Below, piece after piece: positions 1 to 8,607 of a stretch of 64,000 bases of DNA (the stretch's first letter is position 1; each line of letters starts with the position of its first letter). Source of the stretch: Allobosea sp035944375 (GTDB lineage: Bacteria; Pseudomonadota; Alphaproteobacteria; Rhizobiales; Beijerinckiaceae); the NCBI RefSeq assembly GCF_035944375.1, contig NZ_DASZBE010000037.1. One strand, given 5' to 3'. The notes under the pieces are model-generated. The model worked only from the letters and a program-made list of their open reading frames with translations. It ran no database searches and was not told where the DNA came from. Position numbers and translations under genes: made by a program.

Positions 1-1
1 G

Positions 2-1405
2 CATCTCTCGCTGACCGATGCCGCCGATGCGCTGAAGGACGGCTCCGTGACCGCGGTCGAACTCACCACCGTCGCGCTGGAAGCTTTCACCCGCGTCGAC
101 AAGGCGATCAATTCGGCGATCTGGCTGGAGGGCGCCGCTGCGCTCGAAGCCGCCGAGGCGCTCGACAAGAAGCGGAAATCCGGCGCGATGCTCGGTCCGC
201 TCCACGGCCTGCCGCTGGCCCACAAAGACATGTACTACAAGGCCGGCAAGCTCTCGACCTGCGGCTCGGCGATCCGCAAGGATTTCCGCCCGGGCTACAC
301 CGCAACCGTGATGGAGCGGCTGGAGGATGCCGGCTCGGTCACGCTCGGCGGGCTGAACATGGCCGAGTTCGCGCAGAACCCGACCGGCCACAACCAGCAT
401 TACGGCCATTGCCGCAATCCCTGGCATACGGATTACTGCACCGGCGGTTCCTCCTCCGGCTCGGGCGCGGCAGTCGCGGCGCGGCTGGTCTATGGCGCGC
501 TCGGCTCCGACACCGGCGGCTCGATCCGGCTTCCGGCCGCAATCTGCGGCGTCACCGGCATCAAGGCGACGCAGACCCGCGTCTCGCGCCATGGCGTGAT
601 GCCGCTCTCCTTCTCGGCCGACAATGTCGGGCCGCTGACGCAGACCGCCCGCGACGCCGCCCGCTTCCTCGGCGTGATCGCGGGCCACGATCCCAAGGAC
701 CCGACCTCGTCGGCCGAGCCGGTGCCGGATTACGAGGCGGCGCTGACCGGCGACATCCGGGGCATGCGCATCGGCGTGCCCACCAACTACTTCTTCGACG
801 GCATCGACCCCGAGGTCCAGGCCGCCTTCGACGCGGCGGTCGCGGTGCTGGAGGCCCGCGGTGCCGTCATCGTCCCGGTCACGATCCCGCATATGGATGC
901 GGTCGCGACCTATGGCGGCATCGTCTCGCGCGTCGAGGGCGGCACGATCCATGCGCAATGGATGCGCGAGCGACCCCAGGACTACGCCGTGCATCTCAGC
1001 GGCCGGCTCTATCCCTCGCAGGGCATCCCCGGCACCTACTATCTCGAGGCGCTGGCAAGGCGCGGGGCGATCCTGAAGGCGGTCGCGGCCGCGGTCTTCG
1101 GCGTCTGCGACGCCTTCATCACGCCGACGCTGCGGATGAAGGTGCCGACGCTGCTGGCGACCGACATCGATGCTGGCACGCCGGGGGCGATCGAGACCTT
1201 CCAGGATGTCTCGATCAACACGCGGCCGATCAACTATCTCGGCCTGCCCTCGGTCAGCGTGCCCTGCGGGCTAGATTCCAACGGGCTGCCGATCGGCTTC
1301 CAGATCCAGGGACGCCCCTTCGCCGAGGCGCGCGTGCTCAAGATCGCCGACGCCTATCAGCGCGACACCGACTGGCACCGCCGCCTGCCGCCGAACGTGT
1401 CCTGA
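2..1405 (+). CDS. Amidase-signature (AS) family amidase, 5' end outside the window
   Basis: An AS-family amidase hydrolysing a carboxamide to acid plus ammonia in the cytoplasm; the substrate cannot be read from sequence. The frame is already open at base 2 and reads HLSLTDAADALKDG before the first internal GTG, so the true start lies upstream of the window. The triad elements are present: the Lys in HKDMY (codon 224-226), the cis-Ser in GGSSSGSG and the nucleophile Ser in GSDTGGSIR. The usual G-x-K-P-T-Y-G-x-V-S-R-x-G stretch is degenerate here (GIKATQTRVSRHG), which suggests an altered binding pocket compared with the five other AS paralogues in the window. A strong stem-loop follows the stop. 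It is the only rightward amidase here and has no AtzG-like partner in view. Confidence 0.93.
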   Translation, partial: HLSLTDAADALKDGSVTAVELTTVALEAFTRVDKAINSAIWLEGAAALEAAEALDKKRKSGAMLGPLHGLPLAHKDMYYKAGKLSTCGSAIRKDFRPGYTATVMERLEDAGSVTLGGLNMAEFAQNPTGHNQHYGHCRNPWHTDYCTGGSSSGSGAAVAARLVYGALGSDTGGSIRLPAAICGVTGIKATQTRVSRHGVMPLSFSADNVGPLTQTARDAARFLGVIAGHDPKDPTSSAEPVPDYEAALTGDIRGMRIGVPTNYFFDGIDPEVQAAFDAAVAVLEARGAVIVPVTIPHMDAVATYGGIVSRVEGGTIHAQWMRERPQDYAVHLSGRLYPSQGIPGTYYLEALARRGAILKAVAAAVFGVCDAFITPTLRMKVPTLLATDIDAGTPGAIETFQDVSINTRPINYLGLPSVSVPCGLDSNGLPIGFQIQGRPFAEARVLKIADAYQRDTDWHRRLPPNVS

Positions 1406-1421
1406 TCCTCGCGACCGATCC

Positions 1422-1448
1422 GGCCGCCCGCCATCTGCGCGGGCGGCC
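1422..1448 (+). terminator. Stem-loop after the first amidase
   Basis: A perfect 10-bp stem (1422-1431 pairing with 1439-1448) with a 7-nt loop lies 16 bp after the amidase stop. It has no clear U-run, so it is a terminator-like or mRNA-stabilising hairpin rather than a textbook intrinsic terminator. Confidence 0.55.
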
Positions 1449-1486
1449 ATCGTCGCACCTCCGGAACGCTGGAACCCCGCGCCGCC

Positions 1487-2689
1487 ATGACTGCCCTCGA
1501 TCTGTTCCGCGAGCACGGCAAGGTCGTCGGCTTCGCCTTCCTGCTGGCCTTCCTGTCTTCCTTCGGCCAGACCTATTTCATCGCCCTGTCGATCCCCGGC
1601 ATCCAACTCGCGCATGGACTCTCCCATGCCGATGTCGGCCTGCTCTTCGCCGGCGCCACGCTGGCGTCGGGCCTGCTCCTGAGCTGGGTCGGCGAGGCGC
1701 TCGACCATCGGGCCCTGCGCCATGTCGCTGCCGCCGCCCTGCTGGGGCTGGGGCTGGCCTCGCTCGCGCTGGCGGCCGCGCCGGGTGTCGTCGCGCTGGC
1801 CCTGGCCTTCTTCGGATTGCGCCTGTGCGGTCAGGGCGTCCTCAGCCATGCCGCGGTCACCTCGACCGCCCGGCTGTCGCAAGGCGTCCGGGGGCGGGCA
1901 CTCGGAGTTACCACGCTGGGGTTCCAGGTCGGGATGGCCGTCATCCCGGCCGTCGCGGGCTGGATCATTGGGGCGGCCGGCTGGGTGAGCCTGTGGCACG
2001 CCACCGCCGTCGCCGCCATCGGTTCAGCCGGTTTGATCCTGCTTCATGGTCCGCGCGAGGGCGCGCCGGCACCGAATGCGTCGGGCGAGGCCCGCGCCAC
2101 CGTCACGCGCCTGACGCTGGCGGGCGATCCGCGATTTCTCGCGCTTCTGCCCGCCATGATGGGGCCGCCGGCCATCATCACAGGCTACTTCTTTCATCAG
2201 CGCGCCATCGGCGACCTGCTCGGTTGGTCGCTCGACAGCCTTGCGCTCGCCGTCGCCGTCACGGCACTGACCTCGGTCGCGAGCTCGGTTCTGGCCGGCA
2301 GCCTGATCGACCGGTTCGGGGCGGTGCCGCTGACGCGCCTCTATCTGCTGCCGCTGGCCTGCGCCTCGGCCATGCTGCCGACCGCGACAGGCACGCTCGG
2401 GGCCCTCGGGCTCTTTCTGCTGATCGGCATCACCTCGGGAGCGTCGAATGCCATCGTCACCGCCGCGCTGGCGGAACTCTACGGCCCGCGACAGCTCGGC
2501 CTCGTGCGCGCCCAGGCAGGAACGGTAATGATCGTCTCGTCTGCGCTGACGCCCGGGCTGATGGGTTATGGCCTGGATCGTGGCTGGGGCCTTGCCTCGA
2601 TCGGAGTGGTCTCGTGCCTGTTCCTGCTCGCCGCTTCCGCCATGACCCTGCGCCTGGCGCGCCCCGCCTGCGCCGGCCAACCCTCCTGA
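1487..2689 (+). CDS. MFS transporter
   Basis: A 400-residue protein composed almost entirely of hydrophobic helices separated by short charged loops, with about 12 predicted membrane segments and a central cytoplasmic loop near residues 185-205. This is the Major Facilitator Superfamily layout. The interhelix loop around RLSQGVRGRALGVTT resembles the conserved Arg/Gly-rich MFS loop. It would move a small solute across the inner membrane by secondary transport; the substrate is unknown. The gene lies 81 bp downstream of an amidase, beyond a hairpin, so a link to amide metabolism is plausible but not shown. The start ATG at 1487 is the first in frame before the first helix. Confidence 0.85.
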   Translation: MTALDLFREHGKVVGFAFLLAFLSSFGQTYFIALSIPGIQLAHGLSHADVGLLFAGATLASGLLLSWVGEALDHRALRHVAAAALLGLGLASLALAAAPGVVALALAFFGLRLCGQGVLSHAAVTSTARLSQGVRGRALGVTTLGFQVGMAVIPAVAGWIIGAAGWVSLWHATAVAAIGSAGLILLHGPREGAPAPNASGEARATVTRLTLAGDPRFLALLPAMMGPPAIITGYFFHQRAIGDLLGWSLDSLALAVAVTALTSVASSVLAGSLIDRFGAVPLTRLYLLPLACASAMLPTATGTLGALGLFLLIGITSGASNAIVTAALAELYGPRQLGLVRAQAGTVMIVSSALTPGLMGYGLDRGWGLASIGVVSCLFLLAASAMTLRLARPACAGQPS

Positions 2690-2735
2690 CGCTGCCGGCC
2701 AGGGCGTCGGCGAGCCCGGCGGGGTGGCGAGCACG

Positions 2736-3647
2736 ATGAGCCCACCACGACTCCATGCCGACGAGGTCGAGATCGACGCCGCTCTCGTCGGCCGGCTCGT
2801 CGCCTGCCGGTTTCCGCTCTGGCGCGACCTGACCCTGAGGCGCATCGCATCGAGCGGCACCGACAACGCCATGTTTCGGCTGGGCCGGCACCTCTGTCTG
2901 CGCCTGCCGCGTTATCCGGCAGCAACGGCACTCCTTGGCAAGGAACAGCACTGGCTGCCGCGCCTGGCGCCTCACCTGCCGCTCGCCATTCCCGTCCCTC
3001 TCGCCACGGCGCAGCCAGGCGAGGGCTATCCGTTTGCCTGGTCGGTCTGCCGCTGGATCCCCGGCGAGGACGCTCATCGCGGCAGCATCCGTGACCGCAA
3101 TGGGGCGGCGCTGACGCTCGCGCGCTTCATCCAGGCGCTCCAGGCGATCGCCCCGTCGGAGGGACCGCGCAGCGGCAGCGCCGGTGTCGAGCGCGGCGTG
3201 CCACTGCTCGAACGCAACGAGCGCGTCAGGCAGGCGATCGCCGCCCTCGCCGGCGACATCGACGTCGCTGCGGTCACACGAGCCTGGGATGCCGCGCTGG
3301 CCGCGCCGCCCTGGCGCGGACCGCCCGTCTGGCTGCATGGCGACCTCCACCCCGGCAACCTGCTGCTGCGGAACGGCGCGCTCGTCGCGGTGATCGACTT
3401 CGGCGGCCTCGGCGTCGGCGATCCGGCCTGCGACCTGCTGCCCGCCTGGACGCTCTTCTCGGCCTCGGAACGCCGGATCTTTCGGGCGCAGCTTGCCTGC
3501 GACGAAGCCGGCTGGGCGCGTGGAAAGGGCTGGGCCTTGTCGATCGCCCTGATCGCATGGCCCTATTATCGCGACACCAACCCCGCCATCGTGGACATGG
3601 CCCGCCGCACGATCGAGCGCGTCCTGGCCGATGCGGGTTCTCGCTGA
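2736..3647 (+). CDS. Aminoglycoside phosphotransferase (APH) family kinase-like protein
   Basis: About 303 residues with the APH/choline-kinase fold. The C-terminal half carries the catalytic-loop signature HGDLHPGNLLL and, 20 residues on, the metal-binding IDFGGLGVGDPACDL, matching the HxDxxxxN and D-F-x-x-x-x-x-G-x-P motifs of the family. It would phosphorylate a hydroxylated small molecule using ATP. Many chromosomal members are not antibiotic-resistance enzymes, and nothing here identifies the acceptor. The ATG at 2736 is preferred; an in-frame GTG lies 12 bp upstream. The gene converges on the SDR gene, with only 24 bp between stops. Confidence 0.85.
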   Translation: MSPPRLHADEVEIDAALVGRLVACRFPLWRDLTLRRIASSGTDNAMFRLGRHLCLRLPRYPAATALLGKEQHWLPRLAPHLPLAIPVPLATAQPGEGYPFAWSVCRWIPGEDAHRGSIRDRNGAALTLARFIQALQAIAPSEGPRSGSAGVERGVPLLERNERVRQAIAALAGDIDVAAVTRAWDAALAAPPWRGPPVWLHGDLHPGNLLLRNGALVAVIDFGGLGVGDPACDLLPAWTLFSASERRIFRAQLACDEAGWARGKGWALSIALIAWPYYRDTNPAIVDMARRTIERVLADAGSR

Positions 3648-3671
3648 TTAGAGTTAGCCCGGGAGCCGTCC

Positions 3672-4451
3672 TCAGCGGATCGAGGGCCGCCGCTGGCCGC
3701 CATCGACCTGGATGTCGGCCGCATTGATGCCGGCTGCGCGCGGCGAGACGACGAAGGCGATCGCGTCGGCGATCTCGTCGACGGTGCTCAGCCGCTTCGC
3801 GGGAAAATCCTCCGCCTCGAACTTGGCGAAATCCTCGGGCCGCTCGGTCCGGGTCCGCTCCCAGCCGCCGCCGGGGAAGATCGTCGAGCCCGGTGAGACC
3901 GCGTTCACGCGGATGCCGTGGGGCCCCAGTTCCCAGGCCAGCGAGCGCGCGGCATGGATCAGCCCCGCCTTCGCGGCGGCATATTGCGCACCGCGCGCGG
4001 CCGGAGCGCGCCCCGAGATCGAGGCGACGAAGACGGCGTTGCCGATGTCGCTGCGGGCGAGCGCTGGCGTCGCTTCGCGCAGCGCCGCGATCGCATGGCC
4101 GACATTGAAGCGGAAGGTCTCGTCCCAGTCGGCGTCGCTCGACGTTGCCAGCTCGCGCTCGCCGAAGCTGCCGCCGGCATTGGCGATCAGGATGTCGAGC
4201 CCGCCATAGGCGGCCATCGTCTCCGCCACGGCCCGCGCCGACTCCGCGGGGTTGCGGAAATCTGCCTGGATGGTCAGGACCTCGCCGCCCGCGGCGCGGA
4301 TCTCGGCTGCTGTCTGCGCCAGCGTGTCCGCCCCGCGCGCGGCGATGGCGAGCCGGACGCCCTCGCCGGCGAGCAGCAAGGCGGTGGCCTTGCCGATGCC
4401 GCGGCTGCCGCCGGTGATCAGCGCGATCCTGCCCTTCAGACCCAGATCCAT
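3672..4451 (-). CDS. SDR-family NAD(P)-dependent oxidoreductase
   Basis: A 259-residue classical short-chain dehydrogenase. It has the N-terminal nucleotide-binding TGGSRGIG, a NAG motif (ANAGG), the catalytic Ser in VASIS and the catalytic Tyr/Lys in YAAAK, followed by the PGSTIFPGG segment and a C-terminal DGGQRR. It interconverts an alcohol and a ketone, or a related pair, with NAD(P)H; the substrate is not identifiable. It is the last gene of the leftward block AtzG-like, amidase, EamA, acetamidase, SDR, with a single base separating it from the acetamidase gene, so co-transcription is very likely. Confidence 0.92.
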   Translation of the reverse strand: MDLGLKGRIALITGGSRGIGKATALLLAGEGVRLAIAARGADTLAQTAAEIRAAGGEVLTIQADFRNPAESARAVAETMAAYGGLDILIANAGGSFGERELATSSDADWDETFRFNVGHAIAALREATPALARSDIGNAVFVASISGRAPAARGAQYAAAKAGLIHAARSLAWELGPHGIRVNAVSPGSTIFPGGGWERTRTERPEDFAKFEAEDFPAKRLSTVDEIADAIAFVVSPRAAGINAADIQVDGGQRRPSIR

Positions 4452-4452
4452 C

Positions 4453-5406
4453 TCAGGCCGCCTTCGGGAGCAGGAGCTTCTTGGCGAGCATGCAGTGGAT
4501 GCCCTTGGAGCCGTTCACCGTCTGCGTCACCCGCAGATCGGCGGCGATCGAACACAGCGTATAGGCGTCCTCGCGCGAGAGGCCGGCCACCTCGCCGATC
4601 AGCACGATCATGTCGCGCAGCGCCATCTCGGCACAGCGGTCGAGATCGGGGTCCATGCCCATGGTCAGGTAATGCGTCGGCGTCTCCGCCCGCGGATAGG
4701 TGAAGGCGAGGTCCTCGCGCAGGATGAAGGTGAAGCGGCCCTGCAGCGCGGTCTCGATCGCGGTCACGCAGACCTCGCCGTCGCCCTGCGCGGCATGGCC
4801 GTCGCCGCAGGAGAACAGCCCGCCCTCCACGAACACCGGCAGGAAGATCGTCGCGCCCGCGACCATCTCCTTGTTGTCGAGATTGCCGCCGAAGGCGCGC
4901 GGCACGATCGAGGTCACGCGGCCCCAGGCCGGCGGCGGCGCCGTGCCCATCACGCCGAAGAACGGCGCGAGTTCCAGGTCCAGCCCCCAGGGCAGCTTGC
5001 CGATCTTGGCGTTGAGGTCGAGCGGGATGTGAAGCAGCCGGACGTCGTGGAAATCGCTCTGCAGCGTGCCGGCGAGCGGGCGGATGACGTTGTAGCCCCA
5101 ATCCTGCCGGAGCTGGACATCCTCGATCCGCACCTCCAGCACATGGCCGGGCATGGCACCCTCCACCGCGATCGGCCCGGTCAGGATATGGCCGGGCAGG
5201 GTCTTCTCGGCATGGGCGTGGACATCGGCTATCTCGGGCGGGGTGGTGAAGCCGCTGCCCGGCTTGGGGTGGACCTCCGGCGCGCCCGTCACCGTATCGA
5301 CCGTGACCGTGTCACCGCTGGCGATCACGAGCTTCGGCTTCAGCGCCGCATCGAAGAAGCCCCAATGGCAGGTCGCGCCGCTGGCTCTCAGGTGGTGATG
5401 GGTCAT
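4453..5406 (-). CDS. Acetamidase/formamidase family protein
   Basis: A 317-residue member of the FmdA/AmdA fold, which hydrolyses short aliphatic amides such as formamide or acetamide to the acid and ammonia and is unrelated to the AS amidases. Diagnostic stretches are GHILTGPIAVEGAMPGHVLE, a mid-protein GNLDNKEM and CGDGHAAQGDGEVC, which carry the conserved acidic and His residues of the family. The length matches family members. It is placed between an EamA exporter and an SDR in one leftward block, which suggests it works on a product of the AS amidases or on the same amide diet. Confidence 0.92.
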   Translation of the reverse strand: MTHHHLRASGATCHWGFFDAALKPKLVIASGDTVTVDTVTGAPEVHPKPGSGFTTPPEIADVHAHAEKTLPGHILTGPIAVEGAMPGHVLEVRIEDVQLRQDWGYNVIRPLAGTLQSDFHDVRLLHIPLDLNAKIGKLPWGLDLELAPFFGVMGTAPPPAWGRVTSIVPRAFGGNLDNKEMVAGATIFLPVFVEGGLFSCGDGHAAQGDGEVCVTAIETALQGRFTFILREDLAFTYPRAETPTHYLTMGMDPDLDRCAEMALRDMIVLIGEVAGLSREDAYTLCSIAADLRVTQTVNGSKGIHCMLAKKLLLPKAA

Positions 5407-5441
5407 GCGTCGTCGTCCGGGTCAGAGGGGCGGAGATGGTG

Positions 5442-6548
5442 TCAGGCGGGCGGATTGTCCGGCAGCGGCGTGGCGGCCAGGCGGCGTGCGCCGGCATTGT
5501 GGCGCATCGTGTAGATCGTGCCGCCGGCGACCAGGGCGGCGCCGACGATGGTGACGAGATTGGGCAGCTCGGCGAAGACGAGATAGCCGCTCACCGTCGC
5601 CAGCAGCAGGCGGACGAAGTCGAGCGGGGCCAGCGCCGAGGCCTCGCCCATCTGGTAGGCGCGGGTGACGAGCCATTGCCCGGCCGTGCCGACGACGCCG
5701 ATCCCGACCATCAGCGCCCATTCGACCGGCGTCGGCGGCGTCCACAGGAAGACGGCGGGCAAGCCCAGCGCGATCAGCACCACCGCGCCCTGCCAGAACA
5801 GGATCGTCTCCGTGCGCTCGGACTGGCCGAGCACGCGCACCGAGATGGTGATGCCGGCCCCGAACAGCGCGCCGAGGATGGCGAGCAGCGCATAGCCGTT
5901 CATCGCCTCGCCGCCTGGCCGCAGCATGACGAAGACCCCGGCGAAGCCGATCGCCAGGGCGATCCAGCGCCGCCGGTCGACGACCTCGCGCAGGATCAGG
6001 ATGGCGAGCAGCGTCACGAACAGCACCTGCGCGAAGCCCAGCGCCGTCGCCTCCGCCATCGGCAGATGGATTAGTGCCGTGAAGCCGCAGAGCATGGCGC
6101 CGAGCGAGAACATCCCTCGCAGGAACTGCAGCCCCGGCCGGCGCGTGTGCATGATCCGCGGCAGGGCGCGGCCGACCACCAGAGCCAGGATCAGCGTCAT
6201 CACCAATTGCCGGACGATCAGGATCTGCGGCAGGGGAATGCGCCCGCCGGCCAGCTTGATCAGCGTCATCATCACCGCGAAGGCGGTGAAGGCGGCGATC
6301 ATCAACAGCGAGCCGCGCAGATTGGGCGTGGCGGCGCGCCACCAGCCGCGGGCGCGGTCGCGATGGCGTGCTCGCGCTGTCGGCAGGGCGTTGGCCGCGG
6401 CTGGCAGGGCACTGGCGGCGAGGATCGAAGCGGCGGCCGCGAGGCTGTCCGCCGAGGCCTCGACGGTGACAATCTCCGGAGCCGGCTCCGGCAGCGCGTC
6501 GTCAGGCAGGAAGGCGACGGCGCGCGCCCCGGCATCATCCTCGCTCAT
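5442..6548 (-). CDS. EamA/DMT-family transporter with long N-terminal tail
   Basis: A 368-residue drug/metabolite transporter: two EamA repeats give about ten membrane helices from residue ~78 to ~350. The first ~75 residues are Ala/Pro/Glu-rich and not membrane-spanning, an extension absent from most family members, so the real start could be internal. Members export small metabolites, often amino acids. It is one of three EamA genes in the amide locus (with 17277-18191 and 22009-22887). The gene lies 36 bp after the amidase stop in the same leftward block. Confidence 0.87.
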   Translation of the reverse strand: MSEDDAGARAVAFLPDDALPEPAPEIVTVEASADSLAAAASILAASALPAAANALPTARARHRDRARGWWRAATPNLRGSLLMIAAFTAFAVMMTLIKLAGGRIPLPQILIVRQLVMTLILALVVGRALPRIMHTRRPGLQFLRGMFSLGAMLCGFTALIHLPMAEATALGFAQVLFVTLLAILILREVVDRRRWIALAIGFAGVFVMLRPGGEAMNGYALLAILGALFGAGITISVRVLGQSERTETILFWQGAVVLIALGLPAVFLWTPPTPVEWALMVGIGVVGTAGQWLVTRAYQMGEASALAPLDFVRLLLATVSGYLVFAELPNLVTIVGAALVAGGTIYTMRHNAGARRLAATPLPDNPPA

Positions 6549-6584
6549 GGGGGCACCGGGTGTGGCCCTCGGCGCACCGGCGCC

Positions 6585-8012
6585 TCATGCCGCCTGCCTG
6601 AGTGCGGCTGTCGCCGGCCTCAGCCCCGTGAGCGCCAGCGCCGTCTCGATCTGCGCCCCGATGCGCAGCACCGTCGCCTCATCGAAGGGCCGCCCGACGA
6701 TCTGCACCGAAAGCGGCAGGCCGGAGGCCGAGAACCCGGCCGGCATCGACATCGCCGGGTTGCCGGTGACGTTGAACGGCATGGTCTGGATCGGCCAGTT
6801 CGGCGGGAAGGCGTCCGACATGCTGTCGAAGCGCGCGGCCGGCGCCAGCGCCGAGGCGCAGAGGATCGCGTCGTACTGCTTGAGCAGCTGATGGTTGACC
6901 GCGACCGCCAGCTCCCGGCGCAGGCGATAGGCCTGGGTCAGGTCGGCGGCGCTCAGCGTTGCCCCCAGGATCATCCGGGTGAAGGTCAGACGGCCGAAAT
7001 CGAGCGGCCGCTCGCGATAGTCCTTCTCGTGGATGGCGAAGGCCTCCGAGAACATGATCACCCGCCCGACCGCGTTGAACAGCTCGTAATCGGGGATCGT
7101 GACCTCCTCGACGATCGCGCCGGCCTTCGCCAGCAGGGCGGCGGCCTTGTCGATGGCTGCGACGACCTCGGGCGAGACGCCCTCGGCCTGCGCGAAGAAA
7201 TGACGCGGCAGCGCGATCCGGAGACCGGTCACATCGCCGTCGAGCCCGCTGCGGAAGTCAGGGGCGGGCACATCGGCGCTGGCGGGGTCGAGCGGATCAT
7301 GGCCCGCGATGACCTCCATGGTGATCGCGCTGTCCTCGACGGTCCAGCTCAGCGGGCCGCAATGGTCGAGCGTGTAGGAGAGCGGGAAGACGCCGCGCCG
7401 CGACACCAGCCCATAGGTCGGCTTCAGCCCGACCGTGCCACAATAGGCGGCCGGCCCGCGGATCGAGCCGCCGGTGTCGGACCCCATCGCCATGCGGCAC
7501 AGCCCCGCCGCCACCGCCGCGCCCGATCCTGAGGACGAGCCGCCGGGAATGTGCTCGGGGTTCCAGGGGTTCCGCGCCGGCGGAAATGGGAGATCGAAGC
7601 TCGGGCCGCCCAGCGCGAACTCATGCGTCGAGAGCTTGCCGAGCAGCACGCCGCCACCCGCCTTGAGCTTCGCCGCCACGACGGAGTCGGCGGCGGGCAC
7701 ATTGTCGACCAGCAGCTTGGAGTGGCAGGTCGTGCGAATGCCGGCCGTGTCGTAGATGTCCTTCAGCGCATAGGGGATGCCCTGCATCGGGCCGGCATCC
7801 GTGCCTGCCTTGAAGGCTGCGTCGGCGGCTGCGGCATCGGCGAGAGCACGCTCGGCGGTGACCGTGATGAAGCTGTTCAGGGCGCCGTCCAGCGCGGCGA
7901 TCCGCGCCAGCGCGTCCTGCGCGAGCGCGGTCGCCGTCACCTCGCCCGCACGCAGGGCGGCGCCAGCCTCGGCGATGGAGAGTTCGTGCAGCGGTTTGGT
8001 GGTGCTGGACAT
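6585..8012 (-). CDS. AS-family amidase paired with an AtzG-like protein
   Basis: A 475-residue AS amidase of the GatA/AtzE type. The spacing of catalytic residues matches the family exactly: Lys84 (ALKDIYD), cis-Ser159 (GGSSSGSG) and nucleophile Ser183 (GSDTGGSIR), with 75 and 24 residues between them. The KPTYGLVSRRG block follows. The AtzG-like gene ends one base before this start, so the two are translated as a pair. By analogy with AtzE-AtzG and GatA-GatC, the small protein probably wraps around and stabilises the amidase. The amide substrate is unknown. Confidence 0.94.
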   Translation of the reverse strand: MSSTTKPLHELSIAEAGAALRAGEVTATALAQDALARIAALDGALNSFITVTAERALADAAAADAAFKAGTDAGPMQGIPYALKDIYDTAGIRTTCHSKLLVDNVPAADSVVAAKLKAGGGVLLGKLSTHEFALGGPSFDLPFPPARNPWNPEHIPGGSSSGSGAAVAAGLCRMAMGSDTGGSIRGPAAYCGTVGLKPTYGLVSRRGVFPLSYTLDHCGPLSWTVEDSAITMEVIAGHDPLDPASADVPAPDFRSGLDGDVTGLRIALPRHFFAQAEGVSPEVVAAIDKAAALLAKAGAIVEEVTIPDYELFNAVGRVIMFSEAFAIHEKDYRERPLDFGRLTFTRMILGATLSAADLTQAYRLRRELAVAVNHQLLKQYDAILCASALAPAARFDSMSDAFPPNWPIQTMPFNVTGNPAMSMPAGFSASGLPLSVQIVGRPFDEATVLRIGAQIETALALTGLRPATAALRQAA

Positions 8013-8013
8013 G

Positions 8014-8223
8014 TCAGGCCCCCTTCATCAGGGTGACGAGGGAGAAGGTGTTGGACGGCTCGGCGGCCGCCGTGCGCGGCTGGCGCAGCAGCGCGCATAG
8101 GCGCTTGAGGTCGCCATAGCCGGCCAGGACGGCGTCCATCCGGTCCGCCGGGACCGCCACTTCGGCGCGCCGCAGCAGCACCTCCAGTTCGCGCTTCAGA
8201 TCAGCCGCGCTCGTCTCGCTCAT
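8014..8223 (-). CDS. AtzG-like small amidase partner (69 aa)
   Basis: A tiny helical protein, starting MSETSAADLK and ending with a short tail containing AEPSNTF. It matches the AtzG-like (formerly DUF4089) pattern: two or three amphipathic helices followed by a conserved E-P-x-x-x-F tail. In the cyanuric acid pathway AtzG forms a complex with the amidase AtzE. The gene lies one base upstream of an AS amidase and heads the leftward block. A motif ATTGTATCCAAT lies 64 bp before the ATG. The assignment rests on length, tail motif and position rather than strong sequence identity. Confidence 0.8.
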   Translation of the reverse strand: MSETSAADLKRELEVLLRRAEVAVPADRMDAVLAGYGDLKRLCALLRQPRTAAAEPSNTFSLVTLMKGA

Positions 8224-8287
8224 CGCCCTGTCCCCTGGTCCGCTTTCGTCGGCCCGGTCGATGCAACCGCCATGCCATGCCCGCTTC

Positions 8288-8299
8288 ATTGTATCCAAT
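8288..8299. promoter_or_regulatory. Putative GntR/FCD operator, site 1
   Basis: ATTGTATCCAAT, an inverted ATTG/CAAT pair with a 4-bp centre, lies 64 bp upstream of the AtzG-like start at 8223. An identical 12-mer occurs at 29478. The site stands out in high-GC DNA. Confidence 0.65.
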
Positions 8300-8487
8300 A
8301 CTGTCCGGCGCCTCGCGCGCCGAGGGGCGGCGATTTTCCTGTCGGTCTGCCGGAAATGGCGATGGCGAAGCGCGCATGCGCCCAATAAAACGGCGTATCT
8401 GTCTCGGCTCATTCGGCACAGAAGCCGCTCGTCTCGACGCTTCCGCCTCTCGCTGGAGTGAGGCGTCCATTTTGACGGCAGCGCTGC

Positions 8488-8499
8488 ATTGAATACAAT
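8488..8499. promoter_or_regulatory. Putative GntR/FCD operator, site 2
   Basis: ATTGAATACAAT, with the same ATTG-N4-CAAT pattern, lies 108 bp upstream of the cysteine hydrolase start at 8608. Confidence 0.65.
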
Positions 8500-8607
8500 C
8501 AATCGATATCGGCATGGGCTTTGCTGCGGCGCTGGGGCTATCGCCCGCGCGGCCCGAGGCGGGGCCTGTCTCGGCGCGACCCTCATCCCGTCGATCAGGA
8601 GCGTCCC

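Larger units (their letters stand above)
8224..8607. other. Divergent intergenic region with two ATTG-N4-CAAT sites
   Basis: A 384-bp gap between the leftward AtzG-amidase block and the rightward cysteine-hydrolase/ABC block. It is AT-richer than its surroundings and holds two copies of the recurrent 12-bp motif exactly 200 bp apart (8288 and 8488), one near each gene start. I see no credible coding frame in it. It most likely contains both promoters. Confidence 0.75.

Noticed and set aside
2736..3647. Calling the APH-family protein an antibiotic-resistance gene
   Set aside because: Only the general kinase motifs are visible; chromosomal APH-like proteins act on many substrates and there is no mobile context.
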